A stretch of DNA of 55,704 bases, taken from assembly GCA_036824465.1 (NCBI GenBank), contig DAITAC010000013.1, positions 1 to 55,704 on the forward strand. The letters are read 5' to 3'. A model generated the notes under the pieces. That model saw only the letters and a program-made list of their open reading frames with translations, searched no databases and was not told where the DNA came from. Position 1 is the stretch's first letter; each line of letters starts with the position of its first letter. The translations under genes were made by a program, and so were the position numbers. This stretch comes from JAKOQB01 sp036824465. GTDB taxonomy: Bacteria; Pseudomonadota; Gammaproteobacteria; Burkholderiales; Burkholderiaceae_F. This document shows, one piece after another, positions 8,082 to 16,000 of this stretch.

Positions 8082-9230
8082 TCATTGCGCCGGAATCACA
8101 ATTTCAGATAAAGAGTTTTCCGTGACCTGATCACGCCGGTCGGTGAACCGCAGCTTGACCGGCAGCCACGCCGCATCGGGCGCGAGCCAGACTTCGATAC
8201 GCGAGTCGCGGCCATCGGCGCTCTTCGGGCGCTCGAGCTTCATGGTCTCGAATTCGCCCGCGGCGGTCTGCAGACGTTCACTGCCGATGATGTCGAAGCG
8301 ATAGGCGGAAGTATCATCGCGACCGCCCACCGCCAGAAGAATCGATCCGCCTGGGCGAAATCTGCTTGGCAGGCGTTGCCCGAGGGCCATTAACTGAAAC
8401 TGGAACGACAGGCGATCCTGGATCCCCTCACGCAATTCGCGTTCATGATTCTTCGCGCTGAACGTCAAGCGCCGCTTCGACCAGTCGAAATTGGTCGCCC
8501 ATTCGGATCGGCCGACGGTCTTTTCCGTATAGCGGTCCGGCGCGAGCCCAAACCGCTGCACATGCCCCTGTGAATTCAGCTCGAGAACGGTGAGGCCGAA
8601 AACGGTTGTGACCAGAGTGGCCGCGTAACTGCGATCTTCTTCAAAGCGCCAGTGCACGGTCGTCGTACCCGTGACCGCGGAGAAACGCGTATCGGTTGTC
8701 TGATAGACATAGCGCGCCGATACCGGCAAGGCTGCTCGCTGGAGCGGCGGGCGCTCGACCTCTTCCAGCAGCGTGCCCCCGCTGGCATCGAATTCGCCGA
8801 CGGTCGCCTCCGCTTGCGGCGGCAAGCGTTCGGAATCTGCACTGGACACTGGCGCTGCCTCGACGGGAACTGCAGGCGGTTGCGCTTCTGCCGGCGCGGA
8901 TTCGGGCGACGGGCCCGGTACCGACTCCGCAACCGGCGGTGGCGGCGCCTCGCGTTGCGTGGGCGGCGCTTTTGCAATGCGGCGCGGGGGCGGAGTTGCT
9001 TTCGGCTCAGCGGCAGGTTCCGCAACCGCCTGCCGTTGCAGGGTCACTTCGATCAAACCGCGATGACCGTACTCCATTGTTGGAATCTGCAGCGTTTTGT
9101 GTCCGACAACGAGCACAGTAGCGTGTACTGCCAGGGACAGACCGAGCACAAACAACGCGCGGCCAAGCCATGCCCTTGTGCCGGCCGCGGCCGGAGCGAG
9201 GACAGAAGCTGAATGCGAACCCATCGGCAT
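8082..9230 (-). CDS. DUF3108 domain protein with TonB-like N-terminus and Pro-rich linker
   Basis: 382 residues. Order: a short cytoplasmic tail; one membrane helix (ALFVLGLSLAVHATVLVV, about residues 27-44); a Pro/Ala/Glu-rich region to about residue 150 (for example REAPPPPVAESVPG); then a DUF3108 domain ending in MKLERP ... EVWLAPDAAWLPVKLRFTDR. The N-terminal arrangement (one anchor then a periplasmic Pro-rich spacer) is like TonB or TolA, and puts the DUF3108 domain in the periplasm. CAT codons at 9228-9230 and 9222-9224 give two possible starts (MPMGS or MGS). It is upstream of and coupled to the second DUF3108 gene. No function is known. Confidence 0.82.
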   Translation of the reverse strand: MPMGSHSASVLAPAAAGTRAWLGRALFVLGLSLAVHATVLVVGHKTLQIPTMEYGHRGLIEVTLQRQAVAEPAAEPKATPPPRRIAKAPPTQREAPPPPVAESVPGPSPESAPAEAQPPAVPVEAAPVSSADSERLPPQAEATVGEFDASGGTLLEEVERPPLQRAALPVSARYVYQTTDTRFSAVTGTTTVHWRFEEDRSYAATLVTTVFGLTVLELNSQGHVQRFGLAPDRYTEKTVGRSEWATNFDWSKRRLTFSAKNHERELREGIQDRLSFQFQLMALGQRLPSRFRPGGSILLAVGGRDDTSAYRFDIIGSERLQTAAGEFETMKLERPKSADGRDSRIEVWLAPDAAWLPVKLRFTDRRDQVTENSLSEIVIPAQ

Positions 9231-9302
9231 TGGATAACGATTGAACTGACCTGCGCGCCGACGCTAGCACGCGACGCTAAGATAGCCTTGGCTTGGACCG
9301 AA

Positions 9303-9402
9303 NNNNNNNNNNNNNNNNNNNNNNNNNNNNNNNNNNNNNNNNNNNNNNNNNNNNNNNNNNNNNNNNNNNNNNNNNNNNNNNNNNNNNNNNNNNNNNNNNN
9401 NN
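9303..9402. other. assembly gap (100 N)
   Basis: Exactly 100 N, the usual placeholder for a scaffold gap of unknown length. It lies between the divergent DUF3108 gene and the FAH-family gene, so promoter sequence or even a whole gene may be missing. Confidence 0.98.
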
Positions 9403-9410
9403 ACGGACGA

Positions 9411-10427
9411 ATGAAGCTTGCCACCCTGCGCGACGGTTCGCGCGATGGACAACTGGTCGTTGTGTCGCGCGACCTGACGACGGCGCACTTCGCCAGCGGG
9501 ATTGCCGGGCGCCTGCAGATATTGCTCGATGACTGGTCGTTTCATGCACCCCAGCTTGACGAGCTGTACCAGGCGCTGAATGAGGGTCGCGCGCGACACG
9601 CATTCGCCTTCGATCCCGCCCGGTGCATGGCGCCGCTGCCGCGTGCCTATCAGTGGGCCGATGGATCGGCGTACGTCAACCACGTCGAACTCGTGCGCAA
9701 GGCGCGCGGCGCGGAGATGCCGGCATCGTTCTGGACCGATCCCCTGATGTATCAGGGCGGCTCCGACGATCTGCTCGGCGCACGCGATGCGATCGTCTGC
9801 GCTTCGGAAGACTTCGGAATCGATTTCGAGGCGGAAGTGGCGGTGGTCACCGACGATGTGCCCATGGGCACGCCGGCCGCGCAGTGCGCCGGCCACATCA
9901 AATTGCTGATGCTGGTCAATGATGTCAGCCTCCGTAACTTGATTCCACCCGAACTGGCAAAGGGCTTCGGCTTCTTCCAGAGCAAGCCGGCGACCGGGTT
10001 TTCACCGGCGGCGGTCACGCCGGATGAACTCGGGGGCGCGTGGAGTGAGGGCAAGGTGCATCTGCCGCTCGTCGTGCACTGGAACGGCATGCAGGTCGGC
10101 GCGGCTGACGCCGGCGAGGACATGACGTTCAGTTTTCCGCAACTGATCGCGCACATCGCCAAAACCCGCAATGTCGGCGCGGGCAGCATCGTCGGTTCGG
10201 GCACCGTGTCCAACATCGACCGCAGCCGGGGTTACTGCTGCATCGCTGAAAAGCGTAGTCTGGAATTGATGGCCGAAGGCAAACCCAGCACACCATTCAT
10301 GAAGTTTGGTGATACGGTACGAATCGAGATGTTCGATTCGGCGGGGCAGTCGATATTTGGCGCAATTGAGCAACGCGTGGCGTCGCTGCAGCGGGGCGCG
10401 CCGCGCAATGAAAAGGGGGGGCGATGA
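9411..10427 (+). CDS. fumarylacetoacetate hydrolase (FAH) family protein
   Basis: A 338-residue FAH-fold protein. FAH-family enzymes use a divalent metal to cleave or decarboxylate beta-diketo acids, as in tyrosine breakdown. Visible family signatures are the acidic metal-binding FEAEVAVV near residue 142, HIKLLMLVNDVSLRN near 162, the glycine-rich VGAGSIVGSGTVSN near 258 and a C-terminal FMKFGDTVRIEM. The true substrate is not evident; the length (about 340) fits the fumarylacetoacetase-like subgroup rather than the shorter 2-hydroxyhepta-2,4-diene isomerase type. ATG 9411 is only 8 bases after the N gap, so a longer start cannot be excluded. It overlaps phaM by four bases (ATGA). Confidence 0.85.
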   Translation: MKLATLRDGSRDGQLVVVSRDLTTAHFASGIAGRLQILLDDWSFHAPQLDELYQALNEGRARHAFAFDPARCMAPLPRAYQWADGSAYVNHVELVRKARGAEMPASFWTDPLMYQGGSDDLLGARDAIVCASEDFGIDFEAEVAVVTDDVPMGTPAAQCAGHIKLLMLVNDVSLRNLIPPELAKGFGFFQSKPATGFSPAAVTPDELGGAWSEGKVHLPLVVHWNGMQVGAADAGEDMTFSFPQLIAHIAKTRNVGAGSIVGSGTVSNIDRSRGYCCIAEKRSLELMAEGKPSTPFMKFGDTVRIEMFDSAGQSIFGAIEQRVASLQRGAPRNEKGGR

Positions 10428-11053
10428 GCAAGAAGCACACGCTCGGCATTGGCGGACTGCCATTCGCGGGCACCGTCAGCGACAGTCTCGACATGGTCCG
10501 GAAGATCTGGGGAGTGTCCGGGCTACCGACTTTGCCGACGCCGTCGAGCATGGTGCAGTTCGCCCAGAATCTGCCGCAGACATTGCCGTCGATGATCGCG
10601 CCGACACTCGATGTGGAGGAAATCGACCGGCGTATTGCGGACCTGCGCGCGGTCGAGCAATGGCTGAACCTAAACGTCAACATGCTGCGCACGACAATTC
10701 AGAGTCTGGAAGTCCAGCGCAATACGATCGCCACGCTGCGTTCATTTGGCGGTGCCATGCTATCGACGATGTCAAAGCCGGGAGAGCAGCCCGCCGTTGC
10801 GGCCGGCAGCGCCACACAGGCGGCCGCACCCACCGCCACGCCGACACCGGCACGGCAGCGCTCGAAGCAGTCGCACAAATCGTCGGCCCCCGCGCCGGCG
10901 GGAACCCTTCCGCTGAACCCCGCTGCGTGGTGGAGCACGCTGCAGGAGCAGTTCACCAAGGTCGCGGCGGCCGCCGCAGCACCGCCTGAAAAGAAAAAAG
11001 TCGACAAACCTCCGGCGTCCAAATCGAAACGCCGCAGGCGATCGCCGGACTGA
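10424..11053 (+). CDS. phaM: PhaM-family polyhydroxyalkanoate granule regulatory protein
   Basis: PhaM binds PHB synthase and DNA, attaching PHA granules to the nucleoid and activating the synthase (known from Cupriavidus necator). This 209-residue protein has the diagnostic central block PTLDVEEIDRRIADLRAVEQ followed by WLNLNVNMLRTTIQSLEVQ (about residues 64-103), an Ala/Pro/Thr linker, a WWSTLQEQF amphipathic segment near 166, and a Lys/Arg-rich tail (PEKKKVDKPPASKSKRRRR) suited to DNA binding. It is translationally coupled to the FAH gene and 7 bases from the FIST gene. Presence of PhaM implies that the organism stores PHA, but no phaC is in the window. Confidence 0.88.
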   Translation: MSKKHTLGIGGLPFAGTVSDSLDMVRKIWGVSGLPTLPTPSSMVQFAQNLPQTLPSMIAPTLDVEEIDRRIADLRAVEQWLNLNVNMLRTTIQSLEVQRNTIATLRSFGGAMLSTMSKPGEQPAVAAGSATQAAAPTATPTPARQRSKQSHKSSAPAPAGTLPLNPAAWWSTLQEQFTKVAAAAAAPPEKKKVDKPPASKSKRRRRSPD

Positions 11054-11060
11054 CAAACTG

Positions 11061-12293
11061 ATGCAGTTTCGTCACGCTCACGCCGCGCACACCGATTGGG
11101 CCGAAGCAACGCGCCAATGCCTGGCGCAGCTTGAGGCGCAGGCCGCGAGTGGCGACTACGAGCGTCATGCCAACCTCGGTTTTCTCTACGTCACCGAGCC
11201 ACTGCAGCCGAATCTTGACGAGATTCTCGCCACTCTGAAGTCGCGCACCGGCATTCCGAACTGGGTCGGCTCAAGCGGCGTTGGCATCTGCGCCATCGGC
11301 GTCGAGTACATCGATGAGCCGGCGCTGTCAGTGATGCTGGGACACTTCACGCCTGGAAGTGTCAATGTGTTTTCGGGGACACAGCGGCCGCCGACGCTGG
11401 GAACGCGTACGGACAGCGGCGCGCAGGCCGCGTTCACCGCGCTCGTGCACGCCGATCCAGCTACGCTCGATGTGCCCGAGCTGGTGCTCGACATGGCGGG
11501 CAAGCTGGAAAGCGAGTATCTGTTCGGTGGATTGTCGAGCGGCCGCCAAGGCACAAGACAGATCGCCGATCGCGCGTTGAGCGGCGGACTGTCGGGTGCG
11601 GTCTTTTCATCGGAAGTTCAACTGGTCTCGCGTGTTTCCCAGGGGGCGCATCCTTTGCCCGGTGCGCGCCGGCACGAGGTCACAAAAGCGAGCGCCAACG
11701 TGATCCAGGAGCTCGATGGCCGGCCCGCGTTCGACGTGTTGCTGGAAGATGCGGGTATCCGCGAGCGTGCCGCGATGCTATCGGGAGACGACGTTCCACG
11801 CGAGGATTTTGCGCGGATCCGGCAGCAGTTGCTGGCGCTCGGTCGCCGCGGCCTGTTCGTCGGGATCGAACCCGACGGCGCCGGCGGATATCACGAACGC
11901 ACCCCACGAATTGACTATGTGATCCGCCACGTGGTCGCATTGGACCCGGGAAAGGGAACGATCGCGGTGGGCGCCGCCATGGAAGAAGGCCAGCAGCTGC
12001 GTTTCTGTACGCGCGACGAAAGCGCTGCACGCAAGGATCTCATCCGGATCTGTTCCGAGATCCGCGATCACATCGATGAACACCACAACCCCGAAACCCG
12101 GAGCAGGGCGAAGGGTGCGGTCTACGTGTCCTGCGTCGGCCGCGGCAGCCACATGTTCGGCGAACAGTCAGAGGAGCTCAGGGTCATCAGGCACCACCTC
12201 GGCGACGTCCCATTGGTCGGCTTCTACGCCAGCGGCGAGATCGGCGGCCGCAACTTATACGGCTACACCGGCGTGCTCACGGTGTTCTACTGA
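11061..12293 (+). CDS. FIST domain sensory protein
   Basis: A 410-residue protein with FIST_N (about residues 30-235) and FIST_C (about 240-390) and no membrane segment or output domain. FIST domains are thought to bind small ligands such as amino acids and occur alone or fused to kinases and cyclases. Typical elements are the early WVGSSGVGICAIG segment, GLSSGRQGTRQIADRAL near 158, and the C-terminal VPLVGFYASGEIGGRNLYGY, which is the conserved end of FIST_C. It follows phaM by 7 bases in the same direction, so it probably shares the transcript. The biological role is unknown. Confidence 0.87.
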   Translation: MQFRHAHAAHTDWAEATRQCLAQLEAQAASGDYERHANLGFLYVTEPLQPNLDEILATLKSRTGIPNWVGSSGVGICAIGVEYIDEPALSVMLGHFTPGSVNVFSGTQRPPTLGTRTDSGAQAAFTALVHADPATLDVPELVLDMAGKLESEYLFGGLSSGRQGTRQIADRALSGGLSGAVFSSEVQLVSRVSQGAHPLPGARRHEVTKASANVIQELDGRPAFDVLLEDAGIRERAAMLSGDDVPREDFARIRQQLLALGRRGLFVGIEPDGAGGYHERTPRIDYVIRHVVALDPGKGTIAVGAAMEEGQQLRFCTRDESAARKDLIRICSEIRDHIDEHHNPETRSRAKGAVYVSCVGRGSHMFGEQSEELRVIRHHLGDVPLVGFYASGEIGGRNLYGYTGVLTVFY

Positions 12294-12302
12294 CCCCGGC
12301 GT

Positions 12303-13097
12303 CTACATCACGTAGTTCAGTCCCAGGCGGCCGCCGTCCGGATATACGGTGGTGCCGGTGAGGTACGAAGCATCATCGCTGGCAAGAAAGACCGCGACCC
12401 GCGCGACCTCGTCGGGTTCACCGAGCCGGCCGAGCGGCGTGCGGGACAGAATGCGTTGCCTTGCAGTCTCGTTGGTCAGCACCGCCGTTTTAAGCATCTC
12501 GGTCGCGATCGAACCCGGGCCGATCCCCATCACGCGAATCCCGTGCGGCGCCAAGCCGATGGCCATCACCTTGGTCAACTGGTTCAGCGCGCCTTTGCTG
12601 ACGGTGTATGGCACCTGATTGGCGATCGCGAGCACGGCATTCACACTCGACATGTTGATGATTGCGCCACGCGCTGCCGCGCCGCCGCGCAAAGCGCGTG
12701 TGTCCTGCTTGAGCATCTGTCGGGCCGCCGCCTGACCGCATAGAAATGGGCCCTTCAGGTTCACGCGCAACACGCGGTCGAAGTCCTCTTCGGCCAGATC
12801 AGCGAAATCGGCCGCATGCACGATTCCGGCGTTGCTGACGCAAACGTCGAGCCGGCCGAAGTGATCCACAGCGAACTTGACCAGTCGCTCGACGTCGACG
12901 CGCACCGCGACATCAGCGCGGCAGAAGAGCGCAGTGCCCCCTTGCGCCGCAACATCCTTGACCAGTGCAGTGCCGCCGATTTCGTTGATGTCGGAGGCAA
13001 CGACCTTCGCACCTTCCGCAGCAAAGGCCCGTACGCACGCCGCACCGATTCCCTGCGCGGCACCGGTAATGATGGCAACCCGATCCTGCAACTTCAT
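12303..13097 (-). CDS. SDR-family oxidoreductase
   Basis: A 264-residue classical short-chain dehydrogenase. It has the NAD(P)-binding TGAAQGIG at residues 12-19, NAG near 89, a catalytic serine in NMSSVNA near 148, and Y-x3-K as YTVSKGA near 164. The C-terminal LASDDASYLTGTTVYPDGG is characteristic of the glucose/3-oxoacyl reductase-like group. The aspartate in SDINE after the second strand (near residue 36) suggests preference for NAD(H). The ATG has AAGGAG about 7 bases upstream. It is convergent with the FIST gene (9-base gap) and lies downstream of the CarH-like regulator on the same strand, with 70 bases between. The substrate is not apparent. Confidence 0.9.
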   Translation of the reverse strand: MKLQDRVAIITGAAQGIGAACVRAFAAEGAKVVASDINEIGGTALVKDVAAQGGTALFCRADVAVRVDVERLVKFAVDHFGRLDVCVSNAGIVHAADFADLAEEDFDRVLRVNLKGPFLCGQAAARQMLKQDTRALRGGAAARGAIINMSSVNAVLAIANQVPYTVSKGALNQLTKVMAIGLAPHGIRVMGIGPGSIATEMLKTAVLTNETARQRILSRTPLGRLGEPDEVARVAVFLASDDASYLTGTTVYPDGGRLGLNYVM

Positions 13098-13167
13098 CGC
13101 TTTCTCCTTGCTCGAGCTGGTTCAGCATTGTCGAGCAAATCGCTGGCGACCTGACCGAGTCCGCCAA

Positions 13168-14115
13168 TCAGGATGAATGCGCTTCCCGCCACGCGACAAG
13201 CGCCGGCGCAATTTCGGCAAGTCCGGCGAGCGTCAGCACACCCGCCGGAGGTCTGCGATACAGGATCGGGCAGGCACCGCCGGCCCAGATTGCCGTGGTG
13301 GGCGCGAGCCGCGCGCGCAGTTGGGCCAGCCCATCGACAACCTGGTTCGGATTGAGGCTCGACGAAAACGACAGCGCAACGATGTCGGCACTTTGGGTCT
13401 GTGCCGCCAGCACGATGTCCGGGAGCGGGGTCTGCACTCCCAGCGAAATGCAGCACGCACCCTCGAGCGCGAACATCGTCTGCGCCATCAGCACGCCAAG
13501 TCCATGCGGCTCCTGTGAAAGCGTCGTCAGCAAAACGCGCGGTTTTGTGGGCGGCTGGCGCACCGAATTGGTCGCGTTGCGCAACAAGCTCTGGATCAAC
13601 TCCGTATAAAGGTGCTCCTCAAAGATCTCGAGCTGCCCGCGCGCCCACGCATCACCAACCAGTTCATTCATCGGCGCGACCACATCCGTGACAAATCGCG
13701 CCAGGCCGATGCGCAGGATTGATTGCGAGAGACGATCGCGCAGGTCCTCGATCTGGTGCGCCGTTACGAGTTCGAGATAGCCGCGCAACGCATCCTTCGG
13801 CTCGGCGATCTCCGTCTTGCGCGTGACCTTCTCAAGGGTCTGCTGCGCCAGCGCGTGCAGTTCCTCAAGAGGAAGTGCGATGATCTTGCCGGGACGATGC
13901 CCAAGGTCGAGCAGACGCTTGATCGCACGCAGCCGATTCACCTGATCGACCGGGTACACGCGCTCGTCGAATTCGTCGCGCGTCGGCGCCGGGAAACCGT
14001 ATCGCCGTTCCCACACGCGCAGTGTGTCTTTCGATAGGCCGCAGTCGCGTTCGACGGCGGCGATGGGCAAGGTGCCTGAGTGAGCGGAGACGTCAGTCAC
14101 TGGGAGAATCGCCAA
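13168..14115 (-). CDS. MerR-type regulator with adenosylcobalamin-binding domain (CarH/LitR class)
   Basis: A 315-residue protein. The N-terminal MerR winged helix (about 17-85) has SKDTLRVWERRYGFPAP. A helical cap domain (about 105-185) is followed by a cobalamin-binding domain (about 192-312). The CarH-type photoreceptor motif W-x9-EH is intact (W157, E167, H168) in WARGQLEIFEEH, and the B12-ligand motif E-x-H-x2-G is intact (E202, H204, G207) in QEPHGLG. In characterised CarH/LitR proteins AdoB12 holds a DNA-bound tetramer in the dark and light releases it. The residue after the Trp is Ala, not the His that forms the bis-His adduct in Thermus CarH. The start is uncertain: TTG 14115, or GTG at 14098-14100. 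It is divergent from the peroxidase gene. Confidence 0.9.
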   Translation of the reverse strand: MAILPVTDVSAHSGTLPIAAVERDCGLSKDTLRVWERRYGFPAPTRDEFDERVYPVDQVNRLRAIKRLLDLGHRPGKIIALPLEELHALAQQTLEKVTRKTEIAEPKDALRGYLELVTAHQIEDLRDRLSQSILRIGLARFVTDVVAPMNELVGDAWARGQLEIFEEHLYTELIQSLLRNATNSVRQPPTKPRVLLTTLSQEPHGLGVLMAQTMFALEGACCISLGVQTPLPDIVLAAQTQSADIVALSFSSSLNPNQVVDGLAQLRARLAPTTAIWAGGACPILYRRPPAGVLTLAGLAEIAPALVAWREAHSS

Positions 14116-14184
14116 GTCAGCAGAACTCTTTCAACGTTGCGCGTCGACACCCAAAAGGAGCGCCACAGCCGAGCGACAGGTGAA

Positions 14185-14209
14185 GTATACATTTTGTCCT
14201 GGACAATAT
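14185..14209. promoter_or_regulatory. candidate CarH/LitR-like operator and regulator promoter
   Basis: TTGTCC-T-GGACAA (14194-14206) is a perfect inverted repeat centred on 14200, extended by matching A/T pairs to a 19-bp palindrome (14191-14209). On the minus strand it lies immediately upstream of a good -10 box TATACT (14185-14190), so a bound protein would block or distort the regulator's own promoter. The 224-base intergenic region separates the CarH-like gene from the rightward gpx-folE2-lipid cluster. Assignment to that regulator is inferred from position and MerR habit. Confidence 0.55.
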
Positions 14210-14339
14210 GGCATTTCCTCTGCTTTGTTGGCATAATCTGCACAGCCTTGCTGAAGCGGATAGAGGGCCTAGTAAGTCGCCAAGTAATCTTAGGCAAAGA
14301 CTGACTGGAAGAGTGACTTCTTTCAGATATTGACGGGAA

Positions 14340-14969
14340 ATGAGCGCAATGAGAGCAAGTACTCGCACACGTTGTGGCCTCAGAGAGGCTCCAGCGATTG
14401 CATTCCGTTTAACGGGACGCCGCCAATTCGTTGGCGTGCTGGCATTGCTCGGCTTTGTCCCAGTCAATTCCATGTCTGCAGAGCCTGCATGCGCGCCGCT
14501 GCTTGCTCATGTCGTACCGCGACTGCAGGACGACGCACCGCAGGACCTGTGCCAGTTTTCGGGGCGGGTGCTGTTAGTGGTCAACACGGCAAGCTACTGC
14601 GGCTATACGCCGCAGTACGAAGGCATGGAACAACTGCATGCCCGCTTTTCCGGTCGTGGCTTTGCCGTGCTGGGTTTCCCGTCCAACGACTTCAATCAGG
14701 AACCGAAGGACAACAAGTCGATTGCCACTTTCTGCTTCAATACCTATGGGGTGAAATTCCCGATGTTTGCGAAGACCTCGGTGGCCGGGCAGACTGCCAG
14801 CCCCTTCTTCGCCGCGCTGTCCCGCGCGGGTGGCCAGGCGCCGAAGTGGAACTTCCACAAGTATCTGATCGACCGCAACGGGCAGGTAGTAGCCGTTTTC
14901 CCAAGTGACGTGGAGCCGCTGGACCGACGAATCACGGGCCGCATCGAGCAACTGCTATCGAGCCGATGA
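14340..14969 (+). CDS. glutathione peroxidase family protein, exported
   Basis: A 209-residue Cys-type glutathione/thioredoxin peroxidase that reduces hydroperoxides, including lipid hydroperoxides. The peroxidatic Cys is C87 in NTASYCGYTPQYEG. The tetrad partners Gln (in FNQEP, near 120) and Trp/Asn (KWNFHKY, 150-151) are present, and C132 in the position FCFNTYGVKFP is the likely resolving Cys. The usual Cys-Asn-Gln after GFP is changed to SND. The N-terminal ~47 residues form a signal with twin arginines (TGRRQFVGVLALLGF), so a periplasmic, possibly Tat-exported enzyme is likely; most bacterial homologues are cytosolic. ATG 14340 or ATG 14349 could start it. It is the first gene rightward from the CarH-like regulator. 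Confidence 0.88.
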   Translation: MSAMRASTRTRCGLREAPAIAFRLTGRRQFVGVLALLGFVPVNSMSAEPACAPLLAHVVPRLQDDAPQDLCQFSGRVLLVVNTASYCGYTPQYEGMEQLHARFSGRGFAVLGFPSNDFNQEPKDNKSIATFCFNTYGVKFPMFAKTSVAGQTASPFFAALSRAGGQAPKWNFHKYLIDRNGQVVAVFPSDVEPLDRRITGRIEQLLSSR

Positions 14970-15036
14970 GCATGCGGTGCCGCCGGCCAGGCCGACGGAG
15001 GCTGGATCGAATTGGGCGACAATCCGGATTGATTGA

Positions 15037-15855
15037 ATGAACGCTCCCGAGAAAATGTTCCTTCCCGACGTGCAGTCGAGTACCGACGGCCGCAACGTGC
15101 CGATTCAGCACGTTGGGATCAAGAGCCTGACGCACCCGATCTCGATCGCCACGCCGCGCGGCCCGCAGCCATCGGTAGCGACGGTGGACATGTACGTCGC
15201 CCTGCCGCCGGCGCAGAAGGGCACCCACATGTCGCGCTTCATCGAAGTGCTGCGCGACCACCCGGCGCCGCTGTCTCCATCCGCGCTGCAACTCATGCTG
15301 AAGTCGATGCTCGAGCGGCTCGAAGCGACCGAAGGGTCGATCGCACTTCGGTTTCCTTACTTCCTCATGAAGTCGGCGCCGATTTCGGGCGTTGAAGGCC
15401 TGATGGACTATCGGGTGACGATGCGCGCCGACCAGTATCGGGGGCGAACCACCCTGCGCCAGACCGTGACCGCGCCGGTGACGAGCCTGTGCCCGTGCAG
15501 CAAGAAGGTCGCCAACTACGGCGCCCACAACCAGCGCTCGGACCTGACGATCGAGGTCGAACTGACCGGCGAAATGACGATCGACGAACAGATTCGCATT
15601 GCGGAGCAGGCCGCGTCGGCCGAACTTTGGGGCCTGCTCAAGCGGCCGGACGAGAAGTACGTGACGGAACTGGCCTACGACAATCCGAAGTTTGTCGAGG
15701 ACATGGTGCGCGACATCGCGGTCACACTGAATCGCGATACGCGCGTCGTTGCGTACCGGATCGAAGCGGAGAACTTTGAATCGATCCACAACCACTCAGC
15801 CTACGCGCTGATCGAGCATGACAAGCGCGCGGCGCAGGCAAGACCAGACGTTTAG
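15037..15855 (+). CDS. folE2: GTP cyclohydrolase I, type IB (FolE2)
   Basis: FolE2 makes 7,8-dihydroneopterin triphosphate from GTP, the first step to tetrahydrofolate and pterins, and works with metals other than zinc. The 272-residue protein has the FolE2 landmarks: NVPIQHVGIKSLTHPI near residue 20, ATVDMYVALPP near 48, TSLCPCSKKVANYGAHNQRS near 150 with the metal/active-site cysteine, and AENFESIHNHSAYAL near the end. It follows the peroxidase by 67 bases in the same direction. FolE genes are reported members of LitR/B12 light regulons, where their pterin could feed photolyase or cryptochrome cofactors, but no photolyase gene is in this window. Confidence 0.95.
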   Translation: MNAPEKMFLPDVQSSTDGRNVPIQHVGIKSLTHPISIATPRGPQPSVATVDMYVALPPAQKGTHMSRFIEVLRDHPAPLSPSALQLMLKSMLERLEATEGSIALRFPYFLMKSAPISGVEGLMDYRVTMRADQYRGRTTLRQTVTAPVTSLCPCSKKVANYGAHNQRSDLTIEVELTGEMTIDEQIRIAEQAASAELWGLLKRPDEKYVTELAYDNPKFVEDMVRDIAVTLNRDTRVVAYRIEAENFESIHNHSAYALIEHDKRAAQARPDV

Positions 15856-16000
15856 ACACCGGCGCAAAGTACGCCGGTCGTTGTAAAAGCCAGTCCCGGA
15901 GAGGACTCGTCGAGCAGGCAATCCGACGGGCCGGGCTGGTCGTATACGGGAGGGAACCGTCGGTCGCACCGCGACCATCTTGATTGGGGCCCTGCCACTT
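15856..16000 (+). other. leader between folE2 and the amine oxidase gene, with two hairpins
   Basis: 145 bases without a gene. Directly after folE2, ACCGGCG/CGCCGGT (15858-15878) forms a 7-bp stem with a 7-base loop and only a weak T run, a possible weak terminator. A second stem, GGTCGC-ACC-GCGACC, lies near 15962-15976, shortly before the amine oxidase start at 16001. Thus the ten-gene cluster may have its own promoter or be regulated in its leader. I could not match it to any known riboswitch; in particular no cobalamin-riboswitch core was recognised. Confidence 0.4.

Noticed and set aside
14080..14304. Small gene between the CarH-like regulator and the peroxidase
   Set aside because: The frame overlaps the regulator start, the palindrome and the promoter region; no ribosome binding site or family pattern.
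15856..16000. Cobalamin riboswitch before the amine oxidase gene
   Set aside because: There are hairpins, but I did not find the conserved B12-box or core sequences.
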